DNA of 64,000 bases from Larix kaempferi (Eukaryota > Streptophyta > Pinopsida > Pinales > Pinaceae). The notes under the pieces were generated by a model. That model saw nothing but the letters and a program-made list of their open reading frames with translations, was not told where the DNA came from and ran no database searches. Position numbers and translations under genes: made by a program. The DNA lies in NCBI GenBank assembly GCA_027924585.1, contig BSBM01000372.1, positions 30,746,001-30,810,000 on the forward strand, read 5' to 3'. Positions within the stretch are counted from its first letter, which is position 1. Each line of letters opens with the position of its first letter. Below are positions 23,215 to 34,999 of this stretch, one piece after another.

Positions 23215-23270
23215 ATAGTAGTTCTATATTTTTGATGATGATGATGATGCCCCAGACATATGATGATGTT
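22553..23270 (+). repeat. GATGATG-rich minisatellite, about 36-40 bp unit
   Basis: Around 15-18 imperfect copies of a unit made of (GATGAT)n, GTTGTTCCAACATTTACATG and similar. The second half drifts to CCAGTATTCACATACTGATG, then CAACAGTTCC. It contains a pure ATG/GAT microsatellite near 23178-23215. It lies in the 3' untranslated tail of copia H, before its LTR. Confidence 0.92.
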
Positions 23271-23368
23271 CCAAAAATTCCTATGAAATACAAAGTTTCA
23301 CCAGTTAGTTTTATAGTTGTTGATGTTGATGTTGATGTCTGTAGAATACCTTCCTAGTTAAGAGGAAT

Positions 23369-23896
23369 TGTTAAAGAAATGTAATTGCGGAAGATATTCT
23401 AATTATATTTTTTTATTATATTATTATTATTCCTCCTTCAGGAGATGTCATTGATGTAATTGGTCAAGTAAGAATCATTGAAAGATTCAATGTAAACCCT
23501 AGAAGTTATGTCGACCTAGAAGAATCCATAAAAGATTATTTTATTATGTAATTGACAAGTCGTCCCACTTAGTTAGGAGAAGTCGGCCCTATTGGGAAAA
23601 AGTCACCCAAAATGAAGAATATAAATAGAGTGGTCAAGTTTCTCATTTGTACCATCCACTCACTCACTCAAGTTCGCATAAGATAGAGAGAGAAGTTCAC
23701 TGGTGAAGAGGAGTAGTTGTTTTGTCTTGGGGTTTTACATTGTCTTGGTGAATTCTACATTGAGGAAGTTTTGCCGGGGTTTTCTCCCTTGTGGTTTCCT
23801 CAAGAGAAATTTTATGTTCTTGTGTTGCTATGCTTGTCTTTCTTTCAGTGATCCTATTATTTAATGCTATTATGCTAAACAATTAAAAACTTAACA
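23369..23896 (+). repeat. LTR of copia H
   Basis: From TGTTAAAGAAATG to AACTTAACA, 528 bp. It aligns with 39238-39900 at several blocks: GCGGAAGATATT near its start, TATAAATAGAGTGGT (TATA box near 23619), CACTCACTCAAG-AAGTTCGCAT, and CTTTCAGTGATCCTATT near its end. The TATA box gives + orientation. Confidence 0.8.
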
Positions 23897-24479
23897 AACA
23901 GAAAGGAAACCACTAGTTCAGTATTAGTTTTGATTGAAGATCTAAAAAAACCAATATTGATAAGTATGTCCACCTAGTTTATGTCAATCATAGATACATG
24001 GATACCTATGGTATTTGCAACACCACCTTAAGTATATTCTAGTGATCTAGGAGGATATCCACCCATGAAGAATTTTATTATTTTTGCACACCATGAAGAA
24101 ATTGATGATAGGTGTCAACGTTTGAAATAAGCGAATTAATGCTTTAAGTGGGTTTAATAAGATCACGCATTATTCATTTAATGATTAGTGCTTGAAATGA
24201 GTTTGATAAAAATTCATGCATTATTCATTTAATGATCAATACTTTAAGTGAGTGGAAAATTACTCACATATTATTCATTTATTTGTAAAAATGGGAAATT
24301 GGTTTTATGTGAGAATCCACCTCACAACTAATTTTCTATTTCTCAATGAGAAGTTGAGAGTCTCTTAGTTTGTTTGAGATTCTTTTCCATTTTATGCCTT
24401 GAGTTGGTTTGGGATCCTAGAATTATGGATTTTTTTTCCCTAAAAATCAAGTAGCTCCTAAAATTGTGGATCTTGTCCT

Positions 24480-25090
24480 TTTTGGACTTAGATTTGGGAA
24501 ATCTATATAAACCTCTCCTTGGGAGAAGGAAGGGGAGCTATGGGAGACATGTAAACTATGTAAGATCTTTGGAGAGTCATGGATTAACTCTTGAATCTCT
24601 ATGGAGGAGAATGAGCAAGTAATATTTGCTTGTGAATGTAAGCCCCTTATGGGAGAATATGCCACATGCTTGTGAGAGATTATCCCTTTGTATTGTCAGA
24701 ATAAATCGTCTCTTTGAAGGAGATACATTGCCACATGCTTGTGAGAGATCATTCCTTTGTATTGTGAGAGGAGATAGTCCCTTTGAAGGAGAGACATTTC
24801 CACATGATTGTGAGAGATAAACCCTTTGTATGGTCAGAGGAGATCGTCTCTTTGAAGGAGATACATTGCCACATGCTTGTGAGAATCCAAACCCTTTGTA
24901 TTGTAAAAGGGAGAATGTCCTTCTGAAGGAAAGCTAATGAAATGGTTCAACGATTGAACAAGCCCAGAGACGTAGCCAAATATCCGTTGAACTTTGTTAC
25001 AAATACGGTTTGCACATTGTCTTATGATTGTCTCTTGTCTCACATTTCTTATGCTTCTTTCTGCAATTATGCTTGTTGAATGAATTAAGT
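24480..25090 (+). mobile_element. LTR-like block with TATA box and internal repeats
   Basis: A TATA-like CTATATAAACC at about 24501 is followed by a short purine-rich leader, four 69-bp repeats, and an AT-rich end. A TGGTATCA near 25244 could be a decayed tRNA-Met primer site. The exact ends are not found: candidate starts near 24111 and ends near 25235 lack matching duplications. Best read as a relic LTR, with uncertain limits. Confidence 0.45.
24655..24935 (+). repeat. Four copies of a 69-bp repeat
   Basis: CCACATGCTTGTGAGA-like starts are at 24662, 24731, 24800 and 24869, an exact 69-bp period. Each unit contains CCCTTTGTATTGT and CTCTTTGAAGGAGA. The period equals 23 codons, and one frame stays open across two and a half units. 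Confidence 0.93.
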
Positions 25091-25319
25091 TATGAATTAT
25101 GAGATTAAAGAAGATTAAGAGGTTTTAATATTCAAATTGGATGCAAGCACATCTTTACACCTTTGATGCAATCAAGTTCAATAGATCCACAATTGTAAAT
25201 CTAACCTTAATTAAAGTGTCCTAGAACCATATCAAGTTTGGTATCAATGTCACTCAGATTCATATCAGCTAGGAACAAGATGCTCTTATCGACGTAGCCA
25301 ATATGCTCTTATCCTCCTA

Positions 25320-25568
25320 ATGGAATCTCTCTTGTACATATATGTATTAGGCACTCTAGAATTTCTCTCCATTTATGAAGAAACTCAATGGTGGGATGCA
25401 TGTAATAGACGGGAAATTGAGTTCGTGGCAGCAACATGTTCTCTATGTCTCATAGGGATTTTATGTTTTCTATTATTTCACAATGATATTAAGGTAGTAA
25501 GCCAAGGTGATCCATCTATTTCTATGGAATTCAAGGAAACCAAAAATGTAACTATGATGGAATATTAA
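25320..25568 (+). pseudogene. Possible copia RNase H fragment
   Basis: An 82-codon frame with REIEFVAATCSLC near 25407, which resembles the TEAEFVAA block of copia RNase H, followed by HNDIKVVSQGDPSISM, where copia proteins have the CDN-S block. There are no catalytic residues I can assign with confidence. Short and isolated, and could be chance. Confidence 0.35.
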
Positions 25569-26227
25569 GTTTAAATCATAACTAAAATTTCAATATGTGC
25601 AAATGAAAACATGTCCCAACTACTCTCATACTGGTTTACTGCCAATAAACATATGAACACAACTGTTGTTTAAATTGTTCACTCTGTTATGTTATGAAAT
25701 TGTAAATTGTAACACCCTTCTTTAAGTGCAAGAAGTATTCTCTATCCTATAATAGTATTAAAAAATAAACATCATGAAATTAAACGCATCTTAGCCAACT
25801 AAACTTGTCTCTTGAAGGCCATTAAGTAGGAATGAGCATACCTATGAGTCACATTTGTTTTTTTATTTTTTGAATGTGAATCACCAATTTGGGAAAAGCA
25901 CCAACTTATGTATGAGAGGAAAGTGTCCTTAAGTGCTATAATGAATAATGCATAGTTAAGAAATTACTATTATTTATCCCCTAAGTGCAACTTTTATTAC
26001 TATGTGAAAAGAGATTTATTGTTGTCATTAAAATCATAAATTGTGGAATATTAAATGAGTCTAACCTAACTGTAGTCATTGGTACAAACAAAGGCACTAT
26101 GTTCTGTTGATCGCAGTGTTGTCTGCTTCTTCTTATTTTTTTAAAAGCGAGTTTGAAACATTAAAGCTATGAGAGTTAGACACATTTATGTTGATAGATG
26201 TTTAGATCCATGGGGTGTTTAGTTGTT

Positions 26228-26480
26228 CTGTAGAAGACGAAATTCAAAATGCAGCCAATGGCACAAGGCCTATTATGGTAAATGGAAATTTCCAAGGAAA
26301 TGGCGGAGTTTATAGACATGCAAACACATCTCTCAGGAGTTACTTGAACATATTTCCATGGTGTCAAGGTTGAAGCATGAAAATGTAATGGAATTAATTG
26401 GGTGTTGGGTTGATGGGAGCGTACAAGTGCTTGCTTATGAGTTTGCAACAATGGAATTGCTTCATGATATCCTTCATGGT
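26228..26480 (+). pseudogene. Pti1-like protein kinase exon relic
   Basis: Pti1-like kinases are plant cytoplasmic Ser/Thr kinases related to receptor kinases. From 26337 the frame reads ELLEHISMVSRLKHENV, then MELIGCWVDGSVQVLAYEF and ATMELLHDILHG. This is the alphaC-helix to hinge region (subdomains III-V) of the Pti1-like family, with the usual Glu, His-Glu-Asn and Tyr-Glu-Phe landmarks. Upstream, AYYGKWKFPRKW near 26265 may be the Gly-rich loop end, and a stop in the expected Lys region breaks it. A GT follows at 26479, in a place consistent with a splice donor. No other exons of the kinase are visible, so this is a single-exon fragment, likely left by transposition or a decayed gene. Confidence 0.75.
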
Positions 26481-26876
26481 ATGGAAACAAGTGTAATTTT
26501 CATTTATCTCTTTTATTTTTGTTAACGACTAGAGTTGGATTATGAATAAATCCGATTTGATGGTGACTAGTGCCATACATATGTCGAAGATTATATGTTG
26601 GACCTCTTTGTAAGAACTCATTTTCATTCCTAGAGTTCCATTATGTGAAGGACAGATTGTTTGTTGATTCATTAAAATGTGTGGAAATTGGTGGTATTGA
26701 TCTTTGACCCCTTTATTCCTTTGATGTTATCCTTAGGACAAGTCACTAAGAAGCATAGCTTGACTATATATTCATATCTTCTCGAAGTGCACACAAATGC
26801 TATATTTATCATAGTGCTCATGCACACATGACATACATATGAACAATTCCCCAAAACTAGTGCACTTCGGACTACA
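26481..26876 (+). other. Possible intron or flank after the kinase relic
   Basis: AT-rich, no frames of interest. It follows a putative GT donor at 26479 and ends at the target site of a solo LTR. No downstream kinase exon found in 28471-29900. Confidence 0.35.
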
Positions 26877-26881
26877 CATGT

Positions 26882-28465
26882 TGTAACACCTGATTTTGAC
26901 CCCATTGCATTAAACATGTAAATAATGTAATATCGTTGTAAAATCATGGTGAGGATCCCAAGGCCAAGGCCCTGCCATCGATTTCGCATTTTTGTATCAG
27001 AAATTAAAAATTGATGCATGTGGATCGTGTGCTATCTTGACATGATGGAAAACGTAAATATGATGTAAATATGTGTTTTAATAAAAATACCCACAACTAG
27101 CTATGCAAAGCAACAAGTGTATGGGGGCATGCTTTTTACAAGGAATAGGGAGGGACATATTCAAACCCTTGAAGCCATTAGTGTTAATCCAAGTGTCAAT
27201 GAGAAAACCCAAGAACCATTAACTATCCATGTTGACTTTTGCACCCAATCATTTATTTTCTTCCAAGAGGTGGTTGAGGTAGTTATTGTTTTGGGAAATG
27301 GAAGGTATGGCTGCCCAAATTTCATGTATGGGAAAGCCATCATTTTGGAAAAACATGTTTGGATTACTGGGAAAGAAAAGACCCACAATTTTTCTTCCCA
27401 ATCCATTATTCATGCATGAGTTTTGTTCCCACATGCAGTGCTTGCTTGTTGGGCATTTCTCTCCCCGAAATCTATGTGTTTTTCTTCATTTATAGCTAGA
27501 AGAAGGGCATTTTTGGGTTGCAAAACGACTGGGAGGAAAGGGAATTCAAGTTGGGGGTCCATAGAGGTCGTTTTCACCATTTGAATTTCTATACACCAGT
27601 TAGAAACTCGTTTTGTTTCCAGGGGTTGATTTTCCCTCTCAAAAATTCATTTTTCTATGCCCAATAATTGTGCCTTGCTGTGTGTGGGAGATTCTCTGTC
27701 AATTGAGTTATATGTATCCCTTATTTTGGCTTGAACTTATGTGTAAGCAACCAGGAGTAGAAGAGGGTTTAGAATTGGATTGATAAACCTAGTGAAGAGA
27801 ATAACCTCACCAAAGATGACAAGGCTTTGGCTACCTTTCTATGCACACCCTGAGGAGCACTAGAAGGGAAGGTATGGCTCGAGGGACTGTGTATTAGTGA
27901 AGGGGATAATTCCTTGTGTTGGGTGTTTAGGTATTGTGGGTTCCTAGATAGCTGAATATTGTAGAGGTATTGATATATCTATGGTTGATATCACTAGATT
28001 AGCAATTCCTTCCTTTCTACTACCTTAACAACCTAATAAACCCAACTGTGGACTGGCTTGGCTGATATGTGGTATATACTTGGCTATGTGTGAGTTTGTT
28101 GTTCTTTTTTCCTTGTGGAAATCATGCCCAGCTCGGGGGTGGCAATTGTGGATGAGAACAACTGGCCTATGGATGGGTGGAGCATTGCAGTTGCATAGCC
28201 ATTTGCTCGGGACAACTCATTTCAAGATAAGTATTTTCTTGTATTTCATTATGCAATGTTTTTAATTGATGCCTATTATATGATGGAAATTGCATGCTAG
28301 ATGTGTGTTTCATATTTTATTTCCACTGTGTTTATTTGAATTACACATCTACACACATGCATTTTTAGTATGAGTTTGTAAAATGATCATGGGGCTAGTT
28401 TTGGAAGCCCGTATTTAGTGTCATGTTCCCTCCCTTGAGTTGGATTGATGGAAGGGGATGTGACA
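26882..28465 (+). mobile_element. Solo LTR, 1,584 bp, duplication CATGT
   Basis: Starts TGTAACACCTG and ends GGATGTGACA, matching inverted ends. Flanked by perfect 5-bp duplications CATGT at 26877-26881 and 28466-28470. The start resembles that of gypsy element E's LTR (TGTAAAACCCC at 51130), including GATTTTGACCCC versus ATTTTTTACCCC, which suggests a related gypsy family. Frames inside (27117-27419, 27161-27495) are antisense or sense shadows within LTR. No internal region or pol is present. Confidence 0.9.
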
Positions 28466-28891
28466 CATGTATACAAATTTTGAAAAAAAATCCCAAGCAT
28501 TATATATATATATATATATATGCCTTCATTAATATACACCATTTTTTTGTTACAATAGTGCAAAGCTTTATTAAGTAGTCTAGAGTAGCTTAGCTCACAT
28601 CGACAGTTCTCTACTGAGGAAGGATACTACTCCCTATATGGCTATGCAAGATAGTAGTGACCTCTAGGTGATATGAAAGATATTCCTTACAGTTTCATAG
28701 GTATACTGGATAAGAAATTTCCATTGGTCATTACATTCTACAAGTTCCTTATGATGTTGTATGGCAGTTGTGCCATACCTGTTTTTTAATGGGAAACGGT
28801 GTTAATTTTTCTAATCTCAAGCCTAGATAAAACAATTCCTAGTGTTTTCCTTGGTTAAAATTTAATTTTAAGACAATTGATTATTTTACAT
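28466..28891 (+). other. Unassigned, with a TA microsatellite
   Basis: About 420 bp without recognisable genes. A (TA)n run of about 21 bp is at 28501-28521. Confidence 0.5.
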
Positions 28892-29969
28892 TGTTGATAT
28901 TTATTAATACAAAGTTTCAGCGGAAGCAAAATAGGAAACATATCACAAACACATACAAATTTATGCCCTTCAAAATCAACCTTTCATTAATTAAATTCCA
29001 AGCTTACAAGGGATCCCTTACTGGGAAAATGAGCCTGAAAAATACACAACAAACTTGGAAAAATATTCTCTTCAGAAGACCAATTTCCTCTGCAAATCGG
29101 CCCCGGAAATCTTCAGCAAAAACCCAAAAAAACCCATAATTTTCCTGTATGCAAAAACTGTCCTACTGCCCTGCCATACGACTATATAAACCGATTCGTA
29201 CAATTGTACAGATTTGTATAGGCTTCCAATACTGTTGTATGGAATCTGTGCAGCCTGTTCAAAATCTGAATGACTGTACCGTATGACTATACATCATGTC
29301 CTTATGACTTGTTTCTGCACTTTTCTGCTGCTCAATTGCACCTCTACTAGACTAATATGGCTTCCTGTTGCTCCCAGATTGTTGTCTTTTCTCTCATTGG
29401 ACTAGAAATAAAAAAAATCCTTCTTCTTCTTTCCACTCTCAGATGAAACGTCTTCTTCACCCTTGCCCAAGATATTTAAAATTAGAAAGTCCTCCTAATT
29501 CCCACTCAATGCTTGAGTCTCTCTCTTGCATCTTTCTCCTCTCCCTTTAGCTACCTTTTATACTTTTGGGATGAACCAAAACCCTAACTCCAATGGTTGA
29601 GATTAGATCTCACTCACTTGAGATCAACGATCATGATTTATGTAATTAATTTAAATCACCAATTCCCAATACATGGGAATTTCTCCAAATTAACCCCAAT
29701 TACTTATAACCAACGTAGATCCATCTTAAAACCATATCTATCAAGCACTAAGAGGGATCCAATTTCCTAAGGTGTATTTTTTTTAATCTTAAATTTTGTA
29801 CACATTAAGAAAAAAATTACACCTCAATATATTTGATCCCATTCTTTATATATCTAAGTTTAAGATGAAATCCATATAATTTCCTTTTTGTTTAAGCCGA
29901 CATCATTTGCATTTTTATTTCTTTTTTGTGTGAATGGCATGTTACATAACTTTAATGTTACATGTTACA
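28892..29969 (-). mobile_element. Possible LTR in reverse orientation
   Basis: On the reverse strand a purine run GGGGGAGATG (29971-29980) is followed by TGTAACATGTAAC at 29969, as at a 3' LTR start. The far end on this strand is AATAAATATCAACA at 28892, preceded by CTTCCGCTGAAAC. Both ends fit TG...CA, but flanking pentamers do not match and no pol lies upstream. Tentative. Confidence 0.4.
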
Positions 29970-32377
29970 ACATCTCCCCCATATTGGGTTGTAGAGCACC
30001 TTGCTACTCTCAGTGCAAAAAGGCATTTACTTTAATAATTCCTTTAATTAAAGTGAATTTCCTAAGAGGTATTAATGATGAATTCCACATGTAAGACACA
30101 AACCATTGTGGAAGTACCTATCCAATGCTACAAACATCAACAAAAGGGGTCCATACCTCGAAAATCTATTGTGTTTATGGAAATTATGAGAAGAAGAGAA
30201 GTTGCCTATGAACATTTTGACTCGATGTACTGGCCACATTTCACTGAAGATTTAAAAAGAGGACTTGACTCTTCCGTGGTATTTACTAAAATTATATCAC
30301 ACATAAACGGTATATTAATATCAATGAACTCTTCAAACTTCATGATGAGTCGAGATGACTACATTCTGATGGCATAAAGTAGGGTTTCTATCTTAAATTC
30401 CAATCAGATAGACACAATATATGAACTTTTATAGCATTATAAAAAAATTTAAAAAATGAATGGAGACTTGGACATTATAGATCTAATGAACCCATTGCAT
30501 TGTCAGTGGAGATCCAATACATATTTAGGTAAGAAGTGAATTTCATTTATGTTGATAAAGTTCAGGATCTGGCAATGGATCTAATTACTTTGTTCAAATA
30601 TGTATGTTCTAATTTTCATGAGGGTTGTGACCTTGCTCATGACACTGCCCAAACAATTGTGAGAGGGGTTTATATTTTATTCCAATAAACTATAAATGTA
30701 TTCTACAAAGAAATTTTTGGAAGCTAATGTCAATAATGGAATGCCATCTCAAATTGGCATGCTTGATTTATTTCATTTGAGCCAAAAAATTTGCACTCAT
30801 AGAGGTATAATTAAACTAGCATAGAGTGTTGTGGAGTTATTGTATCATTTCTTCCCTTTAGCTATAGATATATTACACCCAAAAAGAAGTCTCATTTTGG
30901 AGAAGCTCCAATATTTCTTGAAATTGAGGAAAACGAAAGTCTTGTTACAATTTTTTTTGTCATGGAGGAAACTTTGGAAGTGGAAAATGTAAATTTGGCG
31001 CCAAACAAGCTATTTTGGTAAGAGATGATCATGTGGAGGTACAAGTGCTTAGCCATGTATGAAACAAGGCCTCAGTGTTGACAATAATTTAATGCAAAGG
31101 TCTTGGGTTTCAATTGTATAATCCTTATTGTTATATTCTATGTTTGCAAACAATTTTAAAGTTGTTAATGGTTTAGTGCTAGATTTTAATTTTAGAAACA
31201 ATGATATCATGATTCTTTAGTTTGATGCTGGAAAATAGGTTGAGACAACCATAATATGAGGGAATCAACTTAATTGCACATACTAGCATAATTTGCAACT
31301 TAGGAATTTCAAATCACAGTGAAAAGGAAATGTAGAAAAGAGTGGAGACTTCAAGTTTTTTTTATGGTGTTTGTCTTGGATAATATTCCAAGAGGGAATT
31401 GCTTCACCAATGTAGGAGTTATTAATACTCTTTTGGACATGCGCAGACAAGGAAAAGAGCATGGACTCTGCAAACATATCAGATGTGTTTTTTTTTCCAG
31501 AAAACCCTCAGACAAATTCGAGATGAAAATTTATCTTAGAGAAGGGAAATGAATCATTGTTTAAAAAGGATATCGACCCTGAGAAAAGTCAAATAGTAAA
31601 TTACTGGAGTTGGAGATTAAAGGGTTGAGATATACTCTAGTGTAAGAGAAGGTTGAAAATTTGAAGAGTAAACTCGAGTCCTAATTTAAATTTGAAATAA
31701 TTAAGGGAGACAATTGACTGATACTATTACCAAGGAAGGATCTAATCTCACTTCGATTTTGTCTATAGAAAAAGAGAAGATAAGTATGAAATCTGAGCAA
31801 TAACAGAAGGAGGGGTTGGAGATGAAGGAGTTTCGATACTTTAGAGTAGTAATGGATAGAGTGGGACATTGTATAGTGTTATATTCCCTACCAATGGTTA
31901 TCAATGTGTGAAGATATGAAGATATTATCTATGACATGCCCTAAACTCTAGACGATTTGCACCCAAAATTCGACAATATTTCCGACCAAAATTCGGCTGA
32001 AATTGTTGAAATGGAATTTTTGGGTTGTTGGAATTACATAATCGGGGTGCCCCAATGGTAATCGAGGATGTTGAATCCATTCCTACAGTCATCAAAATTG
32101 CAATTCTAGCAACCCAAATCACAATTTCAACAATTTCTCCATTGCCAGATTTCAACAAAAACCACCAAAGAAGGTTCAAATCGTTTAGAGATTAGCTTAC
32201 TCCATTATTTACTATTAAGAAACTTGTATTTACTATGAAATGCAATTAGGATACTGTGTCTTGTGTATCTCATTAGGGACAAGAAGGGTCGAATCCTAAA
32301 TTTTATTCTTTTAAACGATTTTCTTTTGAACCCATAATAGAAGGAGACCTAGTGCCAGTCCTAGTGCTAGAGCCAAC
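29970..32377 (+). other. No recognisable gene; region between two reverse LTR-like blocks
   Basis: On the reverse strand this could be the internal part of an element with its primer site at 32378-32393, but no gag, protease or RT motif is readable in any frame. Frames such as 30075-30377 (100 codons, +) and 31319-31552 (77 codons, +) have coding-like composition but no family resemblance. Confidence 0.4.
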
Positions 32378-32393
32378 CCGACTCTAATACCAT
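32378..32393 (-). promoter_or_regulatory. Primer binding site, tRNA-iMet type, reverse strand
   Basis: On the reverse strand TGGTATTAGAGTCGGG lies 1 nt after the LTR end at 32395. It matches the initiator tRNA-Met site with one change in the first twelve bases aside from the tail. Confidence 0.7.
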
Positions 32394-32394
32394 A

Positions 32395-33001
32395 TGAAAT
32401 GCCTAAATGGGGTTTTTAGAACATTTGAAGGATGCACAAGCACTTATCTTATTTTAAACGAATTTACTATCGATTTATACTGTGAGTGTTTAAGATAATA
32501 ATAATAAAAAATTACTCAAGCCACACATAGGAAGGACCAAATAGAATGTGGAGCTATAAGATCTTCTTCTTTTTTATAAAAATTACTATTCAGTACCTTA
32601 ACAAAATAGGAAGAAAATTAAAGAGACTTTCCAATAAGTAACATAACTGGTACCTTAACTCACAAAAATTAAAAATGATCAAAGGAAAAAAAATTAGAAA
32701 GGTTGGTTTCCCAAAGGAAGAAAAATTAACCGACCTTTCTTTATTTTGACTGTCCATTCCTTATCAGGACCCCATTTTTTTTTGTCTAAGTCACATATGC
32801 ATTTGCATCAATCCCACTTGTGATTATGAGCCTAATTTCGGGTTCCATGCTTTTAGCTCGTTATATAAGCCCTCATCTCTTGTCTCATCTTCGCTCAAAA
32901 ATGAGATAAAAGATAAAATAATGATAAAAATGATTAAATGATTCAACTTGATGAGAAGTTGAGCTTGGAAGGAGGATGCCATGCCACATCTAACCCCAAC
33001 A
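32395..33001 (-). repeat. 5' LTR of a reversed element, TGTTGGGG family
   Basis: On the reverse strand it begins TGTTGGGGTTAGATG (33001) and ends GGCATTTCA (32395), 607 bp, directly followed by the primer site. TATA-like TTATATAACGAGC lies near 32857-32870. Parts recur at 35810-36020 (+), 36013-36040 (-), 37597-37679 (+) and 38843-38935 (+), so the family is scattered through the next 6 kb. No matching 3' LTR pairs with it in the window. Confidence 0.75.
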
Positions 33002-34990
33002 TTTGTCCATTCTTTATTCCCATCCAATAAATGGAGTTCTTTCCCTTGCATGGATGACTCCACTTGTCATCCATGTGGGGAGACCTCTCATGCATAATAA
33101 ATCAATGTTTAAGGTAATGATCATGTTTAACTTTTATATATATATATATATATATATAATGTGGGCATTACATATAGTGGGATGTTTGTTGTTTACCTAT
33201 CTTCCCATTAAATAAACTACCGCCACCGTGAGGTTTAATTGTGTGGCATGTTGATTATACGATATAAGAGAAATTTTCTTAAAATCGTGTGGAGCCATCA
33301 TTCAAGACACCAACACAATCTCGCGACTTGTCAAAAAGATATTTAGTCTTGCATTAGTGCCCGAGCTGATTGTTCTTTAGCACACCATTTCTTTGCACTT
33401 TTATTTATACATGTTTAAATAAAAGAAGGGTCTTATTTCATAAATCAACATATAGTTCCAGGTGACATTATTCACAATAAAATGTTCCAAGACCCATTAT
33501 CATGCATCTTCACCAAAATTCTTATATGAATGGTTTAAGGATTATTTTGTGCAAAGCAAGTTGTTTGAGTTAGATGTCGTTAATAACATACCTTCACAAG
33601 TAATGTGCTATGCCACTAGAGTTGAACTATGAACTTATACACATTCATATCAAACAAACAATTACTTGGTCATTTTCATAATAGGTCATTTTCATAATAG
33701 GTTGCATAACAAACAAAGGGGTTTGATGTGATTACCAACAAAAAACAATGGTAAGTTATGAGGTCATAAAGGAACATGATGGCCAAAATACATTATAATA
33801 ATCATTGGATTGGGATTTGGAGTCAACAAAACTGGAGAAACCGAGAAAATTAGTCTCAACAAGGTACTTGAAACAGAAAAGGATGTATGAAAAACTTGTC
33901 CTTGGTATATATGTCTATGTTCAAAATTCTAGAACATGATCTCCCAAAAGATATAATGATGGTCCAATACATATGTATAACTGATGCAAATATCATGGCC
34001 ATGAAAACACGAAGTGGATCCATGAGAGATAAATGGAACATGGTCACAACTTAACATAGTGGATCCATGTACAACAAATGATCATAGCCACATGAATACA
34101 AAGTGGATCTATGTCTCATTGGGTGCCAAATGAAGTGTGGCATAGTCTTGTGCAACTCAAGCAATAGAAAAAAGTGAGAATGCTCCTAATAGCCCAAGGT
34201 ATTCAATCATAATTGCCTAAAGGTACGAATCCTAACCATGAGAATAAATGAGCTAAAGATGAACATGGGGAATACCATTTGATTACCCATCATTGATGTA
34301 AGCCATTAACAAAAGTGAGGGAACACACCGATAATGAAAATGGGCCCCAAGGTACCTAGTACATTCTAATACGTGTGAATATATTTTCTTGAGGTCGAAA
34401 ACCTGAAGAATCCATCGAGTAGGAGACATCGATGTATTCCCACTATCCGATAGTGAGGGAAATTTCCACTAATGACCGCAATCCCCAAGGTACTGCCGAA
34501 ACTCTAAACCTCATTCCCAGAGCAAAATGAGTTGAAGTCGATGGGAAGAGGTTTGTTGGAAGGGAGGAATTAAGGCATCCTCCATCATCCAACACGAGGA
34601 GTAATCAAAGAATGATTTGATTTGGAGTAGGACTGAATACATGATGAAACATACTAACACTAGGGAATGGTTGACATATGAAGTCAAGGCAACTGCATAA
34701 TGGATGACATAGGTTGTATCCTTGAACTGTGAGCACAACACAGTAGTGACTTAGGCATCTTTGGACACAAAGGGGTTGACAATACAAATCCGCAGTGTAG
34801 GAGACTTTGATAGAGTCTCCATATGGTTGGAAGAGTAACCAACCGGAGGAGTAACAAATATGAGATAAGGTTTTATCCTAAGGAGAAAAACTATAACCCA
34901 ACTTGTTTGAGAGACTCAAACTAGGTTATTTGTTCAAGGACACATTTGACTTGCTGCCATTATATCGAAATACATTTGAGGTCTTTCCCC
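33002..34990 (+). other. No recognisable gene
   Basis: Holds a (TA)n run at about 33137-33158 and a 17-bp tandem pair (GTCATTTTCATAATAGG) near 33669-33702. No frame can be assigned. The 34000-34900 part has repeats of GTGGATCCATG type in three places. Confidence 0.45.
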
Positions 34991-34999
34991 TCCCTTTTT

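Larger units (their letters stand above)
21165..23896 (+). mobile_element. Remnant of Ty1/copia element H
   Basis: Order on the + strand: reverse transcriptase C-terminal part, RNase H, a 1.2-kb non-coding tail full of tandem repeats, then an LTR (23369-23896). The 5' LTR, gag, protease, integrase and most of RT are not recognisable, so the element is 5'-truncated or rearranged. The LTR is related to the solo LTR at 39238-39900. Confidence 0.75.

Noticed and set aside
27117-27495. Overlapping 60-100-codon frames on both strands
   Set aside because: They lie inside the 1.58-kb solo LTR with exact duplications and have no similarity to known proteins.
28501-28521. TA runs (also 15831-15847 and 33137-33158) as TATA promoters
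   Set aside because: Plain dinucleotide microsatellites with no gene or LTR placed to use them.
30075-31552. Frames at 30075-30377 and 31319-31552 as host genes
   Set aside because: Short, isolated, with no motif, no splice context and no recognisable family.
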